NCBI RefSeq assembly: GCF_008831285.2
Contig: NC_045142.1
Coordinates: 191,001-255,000 of the forward strand
Length of the DNA: 64,000 nucleotides
DNA from: Nymphaea colorata
Taxonomy: Eukaryota > Streptophyta > Magnoliopsida > Nymphaeales > Nymphaeaceae
Reading direction: 5' to 3'
Within the stretch, counting starts at the first letter, position 1. Every line of letters starts with the position of its first letter. Made by a program: the position numbers and the translations under genes. Below, one piece after another: positions 24,625 to 37,200 of the stretch. The notes beneath the pieces were generated by a model. That model did no database searches, had not been told where the DNA came from, and worked only from the letters and a program-made list of their open reading frames with translations.

Positions 24625-27600
24625 TTAATCAAAGTTGCCTATGATAGAAATCAAAACCGCAAAATAGCCTAGACAGGTTCGGAGACCCCACTCAATGTCA
24701 TTCTTCAGGATAGCAGCAGCCAGTGGAATGTCAACTGCTCCTCTTTCCACATTTCCTTGGCCACTCATCACTTTCAACTCTTTGCCAAACTTTCCGGTAG
24801 ATGGCTGTGCTATGTGCATTCAAGGGATTGATTTGGATATTAAATACACGAAAAAAAAATGTCAATGCACGTTACTGGCCAATAAATACATGCTTCATGC
24901 AGGTTGATTTCTAAAGCACAGAAATATCATTTGAATAACTATGAAACAGAAGAACTAGTGAATCTAAAACACAAAAATTACAACAGAAAAGATAGGTCAT
25001 TCACATGGATTTGGAATGACTAGCTTTTGAGAAACTGTAAAAGTTACCGCAGGTGAACCAAAACTCATGCTGTTCTGCATTGGACAAGAAACCTCAAGCT
25101 CAGAGACAAACTTAGACACTTCACACAAATCAGCAAGACATGAGATACGCAAGTAACACCAGCTTTTATGTTTAGAAATGGGAAGACAAATCTACCATGA
25201 TGATCTATTTCATGCCAAGAGCATATACGTTAGGAGTTTCACATTATTAAACGTTTACCTCTGGTTTGCTGCTATCAGTTTCAATAACTGGGTCATTAGA
25301 AAATGACTGATCCTCAACAACAGCACCGACTTCGGCTCCAGCATTTCTTTGATCTTGTTCAAAAGGCTCTGTAGCACTATATATGGACTTGGATAACAAT
25401 CCTGGAACTAGAACAAGACCTTCAGTGTTCCCTATGAAGTCATCTATCATGGCCTTCCTGGCCTCAGGGCCCTCAGCCACAGATAGACCTGGAACTAGGA
25501 GGGCGTCATCACTGTTCTCTACAGAATCCTGCATCACGGTCTTACGCCTTTTAGGCATAGCCTTCACCTCTTGTTTTGCAAGCATTTGGGTAAATTCAGT
25601 CTCAGGCAATTCCTCTATTGCTTTTTGGAGTTCAGGAGAATCCCAATCTTCTTCTATAATAATAGTACCCTTGGTTATCCATAGTTTTAGAACTCGGTTC
25701 GGCCCGGGTTGCCATTCAGTTTCTCCAGATCCTCCCTTCAGTATAAACTTGAATTGGGTCTTACTCTCAATAGGGATATTCTGTTAAAATATATGCAACC
25801 ATTAGCTAACAACAGGAGAGAGCTCACTACAAGGTAGAATTTTTTTCTTCTTACCTGTTCTACTGTCCAAATATGGCCTTCTGACCAAGTCATAGGAATG
25901 GCTGCAGATGGGTCCCATGAACCAAATATTGGATCTTCACCAACCAAGAAAAACTGTTGGCCAAATAAACATTTCTTTCGCAAAACAAATCTGATACAAA
26001 CAGTCATGTTCCCTGATAGTCATAAATAGACAAACAATGTTTAACCGACTGAAAGGGATATACTTGAAAATCAAATTCTACTTAGCAGATGTAAGTGTGT
26101 CCTACTTGCTTCAGGAGCACCAAAGCCAACCTGTGGGAAAACAATAACCAAAAGGACGAAAAAAATATATAATGAGCAATGATAGAACTGCAAACTATCA
26201 AAGGCTTTTATAATGAACACAAAGAAAAAATCATAGAATAAATATGAACCAAAATCTAAGGGAACAACAAGTTAGAGCATCAATTCTATCACTTTACATT
26301 TTACAAACAGCTCACCACTTACATCAATCACTTTGACAAGTGTAAATCCCTTCACTGAAGTCATGAATCAACAACCCAGTAAACAGATCTTAGTATCTTA
26401 CATACTCCTTTCTTTTCATGCCTTAATCTTCCCCGTTGACAGATAAAGATATGCCAGCCCATAAATCTTCACTGCAGGCTCATCTCATGCACCGGTGTTG
26501 AACTTCAAAACCAGTTGCTGCCACTTGCCAGGTTGTAGCAAGTGAGAGCATCAACTACATGTTTTCTAGCGTAAACATTTGAATCTTTGATAGCTGGCAC
26601 AGCAAAACAATTTCACTCTTGATGTATGGATGCACTCATTCCAGCCTGGAGTTTATAGCATATGCTTTACCACATTATTGGGCTGCAGAATTCCAAACTC
26701 CAGTTTATCCACTGCTGCGTCCCTCTTGCTTCTGCCAGATATACCTAAGCTCCGACCTGAAGGATTATATGCTTTATCACCATTGTCGATAAATAGTTGA
26801 ATTCCCACCTTCCCACTTCCCACTTCCCACCAATAATATCCGAAATAAACATAACGTATCCCTAGCTTTTTTTTCCACTATGTTCAGCCATTCTTACAGC
26901 TATTGAATGACAAGATTTTGGTTGGTTTGCCCCATGAATACTAAAAGGTCCAATAACACAAAGAGTTCAATCAGTCAAGAGCTGAATCATCATTCTGTCA
27001 AGATTCTCATTCCCAGCAGTGTTCGAAGTTCAAAATAGCCTTGCATGTGATGAGTGCATCAGTTCAAGAAGATCTGCAGAAGTCCTATGAATACAGAAAG
27101 TGTGCTACTTCACAAAATGCTTTGGAAAGAAATAGCTAAATCTCAATCTCCAATTCAAAGAAAATGTATCGTTCATTTTCCTACTTCTAAGCACCAGATC
27201 CACGATCGATCCTGAAAACCAACAAAAGATTCAAACGATTTCGAAGAAGTTTACCTCTAACAGAGTGATTTGCTAAAATATTACAGAATGGCAACATAAA
27301 AGGAAAAGTGTAAAGGTAGCATCGTGATTTCTGAATATCTTTTGTTGAACAGTAAAGCATAGCACGAACGAGTTCCGAATAAAAACAAGACCAATAAAAT
27401 AATCTTCCACCATGCCAACAAGGAGATAATTCAGATGGCCAACACTTCATGGAGGAGAAGACACTGCACCTTGTTCAGGTGCAACGGACCAGGAGAAGAA
27501 GGTAAGGATGAATGCGGCGAAGATGAACGAAAAGGCCCCAAACGTAGGCACCGGTCTGGAGGAATGGCCCCGAAAGAATGAATATTTGGAAAGAGGAAGC

Positions 27601-27724
27601 TACGCAAAGCACGAATTCTGAGGTTTCGAGTCAGGGAGGGCGAGGTCGATCGGGCAAGCCGATCACTTTCGAGGACTTGGGAGAGGCTCTTTGATGAGCA
27701 ACAGCAGCCACTCATAGTTTCCAT
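24625..27724 (-). CDS. CBM20 (starch-binding) domain protein with N-terminal presequence and C-terminal hydrophobic tail
   Basis: Six coding exons on the minus strand: 27470-27724, 26106-26130, 25855-26012, 25259-25780, 25048-25074, 24625-24804. They join in one frame to 388 residues. The first ~85 residues are rich in Ser, Arg, Leu and Pro and poor in acids, like a chloroplast transit peptide. The CBM20 follows at about 90-190: VGFGAPEARNMTVCIRFVL, FFLVGEDPIFGSWDPSAAIPM, WSEGHIWTVE, FKFILKGG, WQPGPNRVLKLW. Next come an acidic low-complexity linker, a conserved-looking block KFGKELKVMSGQGNVERGAVDIPLA (~334-358, read from exon 6) and a short C-terminal hydrophobic segment (~371-385) that may anchor it. 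There is no catalytic domain. It probably binds starch or glucan in plastids (inference). Exons 2 and 5 are only 25 and 27 nt. An upstream in-frame ATG at 27779-27781 would add 19 basic residues; I prefer 27724 because it gives a more typical presequence. Confidence 0.88.
26131..27469 (-). other. First intron of the CBM20 gene
   Basis: 1.3-kb intron between the presequence exon and the 25-nt microexon. No other element was seen. Confidence 0.7.
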
Positions 27725-28200
27725 GGAACGACCCTTCCTCTTCGCCTTCGCGTCCTTCAAACAGTTGAAGAAGAAACGCAACGCAAGAGAGAGCGAGAGG
27801 CTACGCCTTCAGCACCCACCTCAGGTGGGTGCTCTCTCCCCTTCTTTTCGTCCTCAGTCTCCCCCTCGTTTGGGGTTCTACTGTTTGATGACGGAGCAAC
27901 CGTGAGGAAGAACAGTCACACTTCTTAGTGTTCCTCAGCCTACAACAAGGGGGAAAAGAGAGGGAGAGGGAGAGGGAGGGGAAGAGAGAGAGGCACTCGT
28001 CCAGATGTGGGGTCGAAGGCCAGTGCTTTCTGGCCTCAACGTCCCTGCGCCGTGGTTTTGGTGGACAGAAAACTCCAGAAAATTAGTGAGGTGGATGTGC
28101 TTCATTTGGCTCTCCAGATCAATGTTGTCTTTTTCTACCTTCCCCTCATGTCTATTATCCGGTAGAATCTTTCACAAGAGCGAGCGATCTATCAATAATA
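27725..28200 (-). promoter_or_regulatory. CBM20 gene 5' region
   Basis: Upstream of the ATG the minus strand is CT-rich (plus-strand GA runs at 27954-27992), typical of plant leaders and core promoters. No clear TATA box was identified. Confidence 0.35.
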
Positions 28201-29797
28201 CGAGCAATTCGAATAGTGTCTCTCTCTCTCTCTCCAGAGCTCTGGTGAATGGTATTTCGTGATTCCGGTGAGGAGGAAAAGGGCATTTACACAATGTAAA
28301 TAAACACCTGAAACGGAGTCCACAAGCTTTATCGTGGAAAAAGTGAGGCTGTGAACGCAGAGGAAGCCAGAAACTAGTCAGTAGGGCAACAGGGAGAAAG
28401 GGCCTATAATGCCGCCAATCATACCACGACTGCACCATCATACGCAGCGCAGTCGAGAGCTTCAAGTATTCAACAAACAATGACAGAAGAGAAATGCTCT
28501 GCACACCTGCCAAGAGGATGCACCACTTGTGCCGTTTTGCCTTCTGTGCTCTACTAACAACTTTGACGTCACCGGTCTTCCTCCACCAATGGAAAATAAA
28601 AAAAAAAAAAATATGCCGCTTACGCCTTTGTGCTTGGTTGATTTTCCATTTGAAAATTGAAACTGTAGAACTTGCCCCTCCAAGAGCAGCCCCTGGAAAA
28701 AGCACGACCTCTTCGTATGCTGGTGGTGGGCTCGCATGTTTCAGACAGGCTTTCTTTTCCAACAGAAATACAATTTCTTTCACATCCATATTTGCTTTTG
28801 GCTCGAAGCTTGTTTGTTTGCCAGCACAAAAAAGGGGCCGTAGCTCTGAAATAAGCTATTACGCCATGAAGTATGAAAATCTCGTGACGGTTTTTTTTTT
28901 TTTTTGTCCTGAAGTAAGAGCAGTTTCCAATATTATAAAAATGATCATAATCGTGCGTGATCAAGCAACTGAACGCAGTTCATTCCTTTTCCCTTTTTGT
29001 TTTTACAGTTTTACTTCACCGAAGGTGAAAGCTTTATCATGTTGCCCTGCACGGTGAAGAACGAACTTGACTCGATTACTTCAACCTAATCTTGTTCCTT
29101 TGGGGACAAGAAGGATGTATTTTCAATTTTTCTACAATGGCTGGAGAACTTACCCTACCCTGGAGCACCCCCTAACTTCTCTACAGTCATCCGAAGGGGA
29201 GAAAAAAAATATCTTTAACTTTTATCACCCTCTTTCTATACGGAAATGGGAACCGTAGACGTTACCTATGTTTGACGCTACGAACATTCTTCATCCCAAG
29301 TGAAAAATGCCATGCTCATGAACCACACCCTAGGGACATTATTGAAAACGATAACTTCTAGCATAATGCATATTTGTGACCATGAATAGTACAATATCAC
29401 ATAATAGTCCTTTAAATTCTCCAATAAATTATTTGCTAGCGCCGTAAGGAAAATTAAGTCTTAACCACCCGTATTTGGAAGATTTGAGGCAAACAAACTA
29501 ATATTTTTGGACGCGCACACCACACACCGGAATATATTAAACGACCACACAACTTCAGCAACGAAAGCACAGAAAGATCATGCGCAAACTTGTCCTCTTT
29601 CTCAAGCATACGAAGATCATAGGTTCATAGCCAACAATACAGCACCTTTTAACTAGAATCGTCATTCTTGCTCCGAGAAAGGTAGAGACGAAAAGAAAAT
29701 CTCGTTACCTTATGTGGTATACGTACAAGCCCCTTCAAGATTTAATCATGTCTAATCTTTTCCTTATTATATCACATTAAAACAGAAGTTACTAGTA

Positions 29798-30127
29798 TCA
29801 GAGGGCAGAAGTGAAGTCAATTGCTGAAAGACCGTCAGAAAGATCATTTATGCAGGATATGGCGGAAGTGAAGTCGATTGCTGAAAGACCATCAGAAAGA
29901 TCATTTATGCAGAATATCTGAATATAAAAGTAAGAGCGATTCAGATCATGCACATGAAGGAAAAAACAAAAAGCATTTAAGAGACCTCCAGCCCAGATAA
30001 AATCGTCTAATAAGCCTATAAATTCCGAAAAATAACCTCCTCTGATGAAGTTGAAACCACTGGCAAGAGAGTAAGACCTATGCTTGACTGCAACGTTTAC
30101 CTGTCGGGAGTTGCTCTCGTTGTTCAT
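29798..30127 (-). other. Unrecognised 109-codon open frame with a duplicated C-terminal segment
   Basis: The minus-strand frame starts with ATG at 30125-30127 and ends at 29798-29800. Its C terminus contains CINDLSDGLSAIDFTSA twice, from the 57-bp DNA duplication. A hydrophobic middle (SEFIGLLDDFIWAGGLLNAFCFFLHV, in part) could cross a membrane. No known family. The frame of the plus strand through the repeat is also open, so coding status and strand are uncertain. Confidence 0.25.
29805..29918. repeat. 57-bp tandem duplication, two copies
   Basis: Copies 29805-29861 and 29862-29918 differ at five positions by eye. The unit length is 19 codons, so reading frames are kept on both strands. Confidence 0.95.
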
Positions 30128-31700
30128 TCACCGACAGAAACGGTTAAGAAACTAATGACCAGGAGATTATTTCAATTTTGGCAATAGTAAATACGAAAGG
30201 TCATGTGGAGTATTGCAAAGGCAAATCACTACAAGCTGCTGTCATGAACGTTGACAACCTTGCGTCTAAAATAGTATCATTTATCGGACGCAAGAATGGG
30301 CAAAGTTACGAGTCTTAGACTACTAAAAGTTGACTGAAATATTAACGTGCAAATGGAGGAAACCCCACGCAAAATTTTTGTTGTGATCAAAGATGGAGCC
30401 TGAACAGCAGGAATAGCTATCTTTTCTAATGAGAAGAAGATGGATAGATCCTATGGCTGCAGACTACCAACACGACAACTGGAACATATAAAAAATTAAT
30501 TCGTTTTAATTTATAAAAATGACAGATCATGACGCTCTGACTAACTGTGCTCATAAAAGAACGGTGTGACATCAACAGATAACTTCATTTACTAGGATCT
30601 GAGGAAGCAAATAAAGGACCAACTTGATCCATGTCGCTTGTGATATCTGTCCTAGCAAATCCAACAAGCTGCAACTTCTCCTAGACAAGATAACCCTTCA
30701 ACTGGTTATGAAAGGATAGGATTGCACACCGTAAGTTTCCAACCAATCAAATTTGATACGAGGAAGATGGGCTTCCAACTTCCAAAAATAACCACGAGAT
30801 GGACTGCCATGAAATGTACATTCGTTCATGCTTCCAGAAGACTACATTACTTGGAAGCTTAGATACCAAGAATGAATAAGCAATTGAGGGATGGAGGAGA
30901 AAATTCCAAATATGCTGGCAGAAGCATATTAGGAGTATATAAATAAGACAATGAAAAACATATCAAGCAAATAATGGCAATTCGTGAATGTAAATAAATA
31001 AGAAAAGGACTTGAATACTCTTAATAAACACATAACAGATTAAAGAATTGAAGAAGACAGCAAAAAGTTCTTATAACAATAAATGTCATTAGGACAGAAA
31101 TAGTGTATCTTGCCCCAAAGCCGTGTTGCAAAACCAACATGAAAGGCAAGCATTCCTTATATCCAAATCTACATTTTTCTGGTTTGAACTCTGCCTCGGC
31201 AATGAAGTGTTAACTTCATTCAAGAGTGGTCAAGTTAGTTGAGATGGACCCTAAGGTACATTCTTTTTAGTAGGATTTTGTGCCGGCAAGGATTTATAAG
31301 GTTTATCGAAGAGGGATCAAGATGGGATGCAGTTTACTTAGTTTCCAACAAGATGATGCAATTACTGATCATTCTCAGCAAGCAACGCGATTAAAAATTG
31401 ATGCTTTTGCCATGACTTTCTTTTATAAAGAAAAATGGCAATAAAAGGATTTTCACCTTCTTGGTCGAATGTAGGTGTCACTTTGAGCAGCTTCAAGGAA
31501 ATTGTCATGTATTTGGTGGAGTCTCTTTCACGCAGCTGGTGGGAGAGTACTGCAGCTTGGCGCCTTGGTTACAGTTCACTTAACATCAGTTTACTGTTCA
31601 CTTACAGTGGCAGCTTTCACATCCACCAGTGGTCTACAAATAAATTTCAATACGGGATAAGCTTTGAAGCCTTTGAATTTGCCTTGCAAAAGTCATAGGC

Positions 31701-32326
31701 GAGTCCTTGCGCCTTGCGGCGATGTCTCAACGCTCTTCAGAAGAACCGTGGAGAGCTATTTTTTCAAAGGAACTTTGTACCATCAAATCGTTTATACGAG
31801 AGAAAATAACTCGTCTGAAAATGCAATCACGCAAGGAATAGCAAGACAATGAAAAGAACCAGTCGAGAGAACAGCTAGGGGGAAAGGGAAAAGAAGAAGT
31901 ATGGACACCTGAAAGTCGAAATTTATCTTCACGCAATAGACAACAATATATATGAAAAGAGGAACAATAACTCGCAACGAAACACACATGGAGCAGCAGA
32001 AGAGGCGTACACATGAGAAAACAGGGAAAATTATAGACGGAGAGTGTGACTTTGCACTACAGATTCAACACGGAGGCAGAAGGGCATGTACATACAGATG
32101 AGGAGATCCAAAATTACAGAGCAGAGAAAAAACAAAGGTTTCAAGAGCAAAAGGGGAAAGGAAAAGAGGAAGCGCAGGAAACAACACCAGAGAATCGGAG
32201 GGAAAAAGCGGAAGATGAAGTCCATCCAAACCAAGAGCTCTGCTTAACGGAGATTCTTAGATAAATTGACCGGAGAGATAGAGAACTTCAGAAGCCTCTT
32301 GGGGGATCGTGGGATGCGGTCGCCGG
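31701..32326 (-). other. Probable 3' region of the PH-domain gene
   Basis: Follows the PH-gene stop on the minus strand and probably includes its 3' UTR. No other feature was seen. Confidence 0.35.
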
Positions 32327-32758
32327 CTAGGCATCGGCGGTGCGCTTGGAATCGTAGTCGACGATCTCGGAATCGGTGACGGAGCGGGAGTGCTGGACGA
32401 TGGATCTGCCGATGGAGTTGATCCAGTCCTCCTTCTCCTTCTCGGAGTCGGCGATGAAGTACATGACGTCGGTCCTGGTGGAGATCTCGAAGGCGAAGGG
32501 CTTGTTGAGGGCGTCCTCGGCGCCCTTGACGGTAAGGCAGGTGCTGACGGGGATGACGCCGCGGGGGCGAGAGGCGCGCGTCACCTGCGACTCCTTGAAC
32601 CAGAAGAGCTTCCCGCGTTTGAGAACGAACCACCGGCGGCGCCACGTCTTGATATGCTCGCCCTGCTTCATCAACCACCCTGCTCTCTCGGGGCTCGTCC
32701 AGAAGTCCACCCCATAGTCCTCCTCCCCGCGATTCCACCATCCCAGCAGGCTCGCCAT
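32327..32758 (-). CDS. PH1: Pleckstrin-homology domain protein, AtPH1-like
   Basis: A single uninterrupted frame of 143 residues, the usual size of plant PH1 proteins, which consist of almost nothing but one PH domain and bind phosphoinositides at endosomal or plasma membranes. The N terminus MASLLGWWNR precedes the PH domain at about 23-125: ERAGWLMKQGEHIKTWRRRWFVL (strands 1-2 with the basic lipid-binding residues K, R, R, R), FWFK, GVIPVSTCLTV, FAFEISTRTDVMYFIADS, and the C-terminal helix with the invariant Trp in KEKEDWINSIGR. Codons are GC-rich compared with flanking DNA. Long open frames on the opposite strand here are shadows of this GC-rich coding sequence. Confidence 0.95.
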   Translation of the reverse strand: MASLLGWWNRGEEDYGVDFWTSPERAGWLMKQGEHIKTWRRRWFVLKRGKLFWFKESQVTRASRPRGVIPVSTCLTVKGAEDALNKPFAFEISTRTDVMYFIADSEKEKEDWINSIGRSIVQHSRSVTDSEIVDYDSKRTADA

Positions 32759-34224
32759 CGCCCGCTTCCTCCTTTTCCCTCTAGCTCGCTAGAAGAGGGC
32801 AATCAGATCACACTCCTCCCGCAGGGCACCCCCTTCTCCGTCTTCGTTGACATCCTCACCACGGGAGGAAATGGCACCTGCCTGCCATGTCCCCCCAAAA
32901 TTACGAAAATATCTTCTCTCCCTCCCGAATCCGGGCCGGGGACCCAGTGGCCTCGCTCAAGCTGCGTCTTAAAACTAATAATCGATATTAAGTCGGTTCT
33001 TCTCCCCTTTGCTGACTTGATTGATTGAGATTTATGGATTGGAAGCGTGTTGAAGATTTTTGATCTCTAAATTTTAAAGCAAGCTTCGGGTGGATATTGT
33101 TGGACAACAGCAGCAACGCTAACACATGATTTGATTCTATAGCAATTGAGGTAGACACTCACACTACTACATTGTTTGCGCTTTATGAATCATACTTTTC
33201 GGAACGATGCTTTAATAGGTTTCATGTTGCACCATTCATTCTGAACTCGCTCTATCCCATTGTTGTTTTTTGACATTTTGATTCTGCAGGTCAGTTCTTT
33301 GCATAGAACAATGTTCCAGTGTTTTCCTTTTCGAATTGCCTCGCAATAAATAACCCATGCATTTAAATTACATGTAATTTAAGACGTGTTTTTTATATAA
33401 TATTAAAGTATATTATTATTGTGTGTAACTGCACTTCTATTGCTAATCCGTAACTTAAGGTCATGGAGCATGTGTTGACGTAGCTGGAGAACTTCACATA
33501 CACTAGCGACATCCTCTCCACACTATCAAACGTCGGACAGAACGCATGATTAATGATAATATCGATCAGTTCTGCTGCGTGAGCGGTTCTTACTCCTTAC
33601 ATGACGTTGCTGTTTGGTTGGACGACTAAACCTAAAAATTATCAGCGTCATGGACATAGGAAGAAAATGAACCAAACGAGTTAGGCTGCCCTCTCAATTT
33701 CACTAAAATCAGCTTTCTTTTTTATCCCAACCAAAGCAAAATATACGAAAACAATTAATAAAACCTTTCAAAATACCAAATAAATGGAATCTATCTATTT
33801 GATTTGATAAAAAATCGGCCGACTTAAAGATCATACACCGCTTGGCATAAACTCAATTCCAGGAGACCAAACTGTTGAACGAAAAATGCACAAAACATAT
33901 GCGAGTGTCTATTTTACGATCGTACCTTCTCTAATAATGTTTAGAAGAACGAAGAGGGCGGAGTAAGTTCAGAAAAAAAAATTGATGCTTGTTAGAATTA
34001 CGTTTATTAGTTGAAGAAGAAGAGACATTTTGTCCCGTTTGTTTGGCGAAGCCGTGGACGGAACTAAAACGGCTCGGAAGGCCTTCGAATGCTATTCTGT
34101 TCTCTCCCCTTCTTCCTCCGGGGTTCACTTTGCCACCCCGTTTCCTTCTTCTCCGGCCAAACCCCTCATAAGAGGGAAATCGCAGTAATCTGCGGTCGCA
34201 TTTCCCTTCTCCGAGGGTGGGTTC
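32759..34224. promoter_or_regulatory. Divergent intergenic region between the PH1-like and BET1-like genes
   Basis: The two genes are transcribed away from each other across 1.47 kb, so both promoters and 5' UTRs must be here. The parts next to each ATG are CT-rich on the coding strand. No TATA box or other element could be assigned with confidence. Confidence 0.5.
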
Positions 34225-37200
34225 ATGGCGAACCCCTACGCCAATCGAGGATTCAGATCCAGGTAATCACTTCCTCTTCTCCTTTCCTCATATCTTCTTC
34301 GCCGTCATTTTCGAAAGCTTATTCCAGATTTCTCTTTCTTTGTGCTTTCTCCGCTTTGCTTTATTTTCCCCCCTTTTGCGTTCCTCCTTTTTTTCTTTTC
34401 CTCATTGAGATCGGTCGGCGTGGTGCAGAGAGGGCCTCAGCACGAGGACCGCCGCCTCTTCCGATGAAATTCAGTTAAGGATCGACCCTATCCATGAAGA
34501 CTTGGACGACCAGATCACGGGATTGCACAAGAAGATCACCATGCTGAAAGGCGTGAGTATTTTTCCTTTTTTTTTTTTTTCCCTCTTCTTGAGTTTTTCG
34601 GTGCTATAACGGGCTTTGGCGGGCGTCTCGATTTCAATAAAATCGTTTGCCTTCCTTCTTTTTTTCCTTTCTTTATCTGGTTATTACGCTTCTAACTTTC
34701 GAGGAACCCACTTGTCTGTTTACCAATATCTAATTGGTGGAAACTTTGCCAATGGGATTATAAACCTTGAAGAAACTGAATCCTTTCCCCCCTCCATTCC
34801 TATGCTGTTTGTTTTAAACGTTGGTTGCTCAAAATTTTGTTACCGTCTTTCTTCCCGCCAATTCGCTATTGGTTCTTACCATGTACATGGATAACAAAAT
34901 TCCATTAAGTGAGAAATCTCCTTCTCTTCCAAACATGTGACCTTAACGATATGCAAGCTTCTGCAGTCTTGTGATTTTATGTTTTGTTAACAATGGATTT
35001 ATCTTCTTAATGTAATTTCCTTGTCTGAAATTTATTTCGTTCTAAACTTTCAGGTAGCCCAGGAGATAGAATCTGAGGCGAAATTCCAAAACGACTTTAT
35101 CAGTCAACTGGTAATTTCAAACATCAAGCTCATTTCCACCGAATGCACAATGATATCTCTTTGGTAATAATAATCTATATCAATAGCAAGTTTCAGTCAC
35201 GTACGGCTGCGAATTTTGAATGCACTCCTTTGAATTTTTGAAGTTCTCAACTGGATATGATGAGTACATAGGCATACCTACGTATGAATAATTCAAGCTA
35301 TCCACTGGGGAAGGTGAACAACACATTAGGTTTCATTGGAAAAAAATTGTTATCCTGCAGTCCTGCTCACAGATAAAAAAAATATATATGTAACGCAGGT
35401 TGGGATCGTTGGAGCATTAAGGGTTTTGTATCCAGCATGAAGGGGACTGTTCGTAAAGACAATCTGTATAAGTCTATCTGCATGCGATTGATTCATACTA
35501 GTAATGCATTTCAGGAACTTTCTGTTCTTCAATATAAGTTGGCAGCATGGGTCGTGGCTCCTTGACATGTTTTCCCTTGAGAGAAAAATTGCCGTTCTGA
35601 TCTGACTGAACTTAAACCTATACAAGTTTCACTATCGTAGAAACTGGTGATAAATCAATGGCTCAATCTTTTAACTGCGAGCTGCATTTGCTAGACCTGT
35701 CAAGTTATTAACACCTGAAGTGGAGCTTCTAGCATTTTGCTATTGTTTATTACTTCTTGGTGATTAGCATCAATCTTGTTCTGGTCAGCGTTATACAATA
35801 TACTATTTTATGTGATGTAATGTAACTACACTGTTACACTCCTGAAAATAGTTCATGGGGCATAATTCAGCCGTATCGGCATACACAGTATCAATGTTAT
35901 CACTGGCGTATTGTATCGCGTATCGGTCGGGCCAACCTATATGTTGTATCGTAAAATTAATTTTTTAATTTTTAAAAAATATTAAAATTATAAAAATAGA
36001 AAAAAATCAGAAAAATTATTTAAAAAGTCCGAAAAAACAATAAAAAATCAGAACAAATCAAGAAAAATGTATTTAAAGGAACATTCATGTATATGAAGTA
36101 TGAAGTATGAACAACACATTCCAAAATAAGACATCAAACATTCAAAAATCAAAATAACATAATAAGCAACCGAAGAGAATTTGATTACATCACAATTCAT
36201 AAGTTCAAAAGTCAAAAGACTCAAAACATATAGACATAGTTATCATTTTTTATGATTCAAAAATAATCCTCGTCACAACGAGAATGAAAGCTTCTTCACC
36301 GGCAAAGCTTGATGCAAATGGAGAAAATCTCTCCCTCCCACATCTCTTGCAATGTTTACAAACAAGGAAAGAGAGAGAGGAGCGTCGGTTTTAAAAGAAC
36401 ACGCAAAAAAAGGGCCGTCGGGCCCCTTCTTTTTTATTTTTTCCCGTATCGTGCGATACGGCCTCCGTATCGCACGATACATGCGATACGCGTACGATAC
36501 GCACGCGTATCGCGTATCGATGATGTATCGTATAGGTTTCTTCGACCTATATGAAACAGATAACATTGCACAGTATGATATAGTATGTAACCTATTTTAC
36601 ACTTGAGAACATTTTTAGTTGTCAAGAAAAGTTTTTTTTTTTTAATTGAAAGTGACATAAATTTATTTTCTTTAATTTGCTTATTTTGTACATCTTCCGG
36701 AATGCATCACCTAATTTCTCCAAGCGGATCGGATCTGTCTTGCCTATTAAGATATGAAGATCTCATATTTTGAAATTTTTGCATTTTTAACTAGCATCCT
36801 TCACAGGTCAGACAGAGCCACCTTTTCTTTCTCTGTCATTGAAATACTGGAGGATTAGATGTAGATTGTTGAAGCATCAAGCTCCTCTAGATTTGGAAAA
36901 TGAATTAGGTTGGCCCAAAGTTGCTGTCATCTCAATAGTTGAGCGTTTCAGTTACAACTATCTTTTAGGGTGTGCTTGATAGCTTGACAAGTCGACCAGG
37001 GTGAAAGCCACCTTCTTTTTTCTTTTTTTTTTTCTTTTTTTATTCTGAGTGAAATTTGCAGAAAGCTGTACAATTGAAGTGCATTTAGATGGAGATGACT
37101 TCTCTCTTGTTTGTTTTACCTTTTGGAGAAGATACTTTGCACAAATTGCAACTGGTATCAGTCATGCCCTTAGGTCTTGGTCCTTTATGAAATTTAAGAA

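Larger units (their letters stand above)
28201..31700. other. Intergenic, no gene recognised
   Basis: Holds long open frames on both strands at 28172-28789 and 28494-29057 that contain homopolymer-derived runs and no known domain, and the 57-bp duplication at 29805-29918. No transposon ends were found. Confidence 0.5.

Noticed and set aside
28172-29057. Overlapping long open frames on both strands (205 and 187 codons)
   Set aside because: They run through A/T homopolymers, overlap antisense to each other and contain no domain, signal peptide or splice pattern I recognise.
32309-33028. 239-codon plus-strand frame opposite the PH-domain gene
   Set aside because: Antisense shadow of a GC-rich coding exon; composition is Gly/Asp/Leu repeats forced by the real gene.
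36440-36530. CRISPR-like repetition of a short unit
   Set aside because: Repeats are palindromic hexamers without regular spacers, in a plant intron.
36273-36606. Tyr/Arg/Ile-rich peptides in the SNARE intron
   Set aside because: Produced by the GTATCG/CGATAC repeats in several frames; not a gene.
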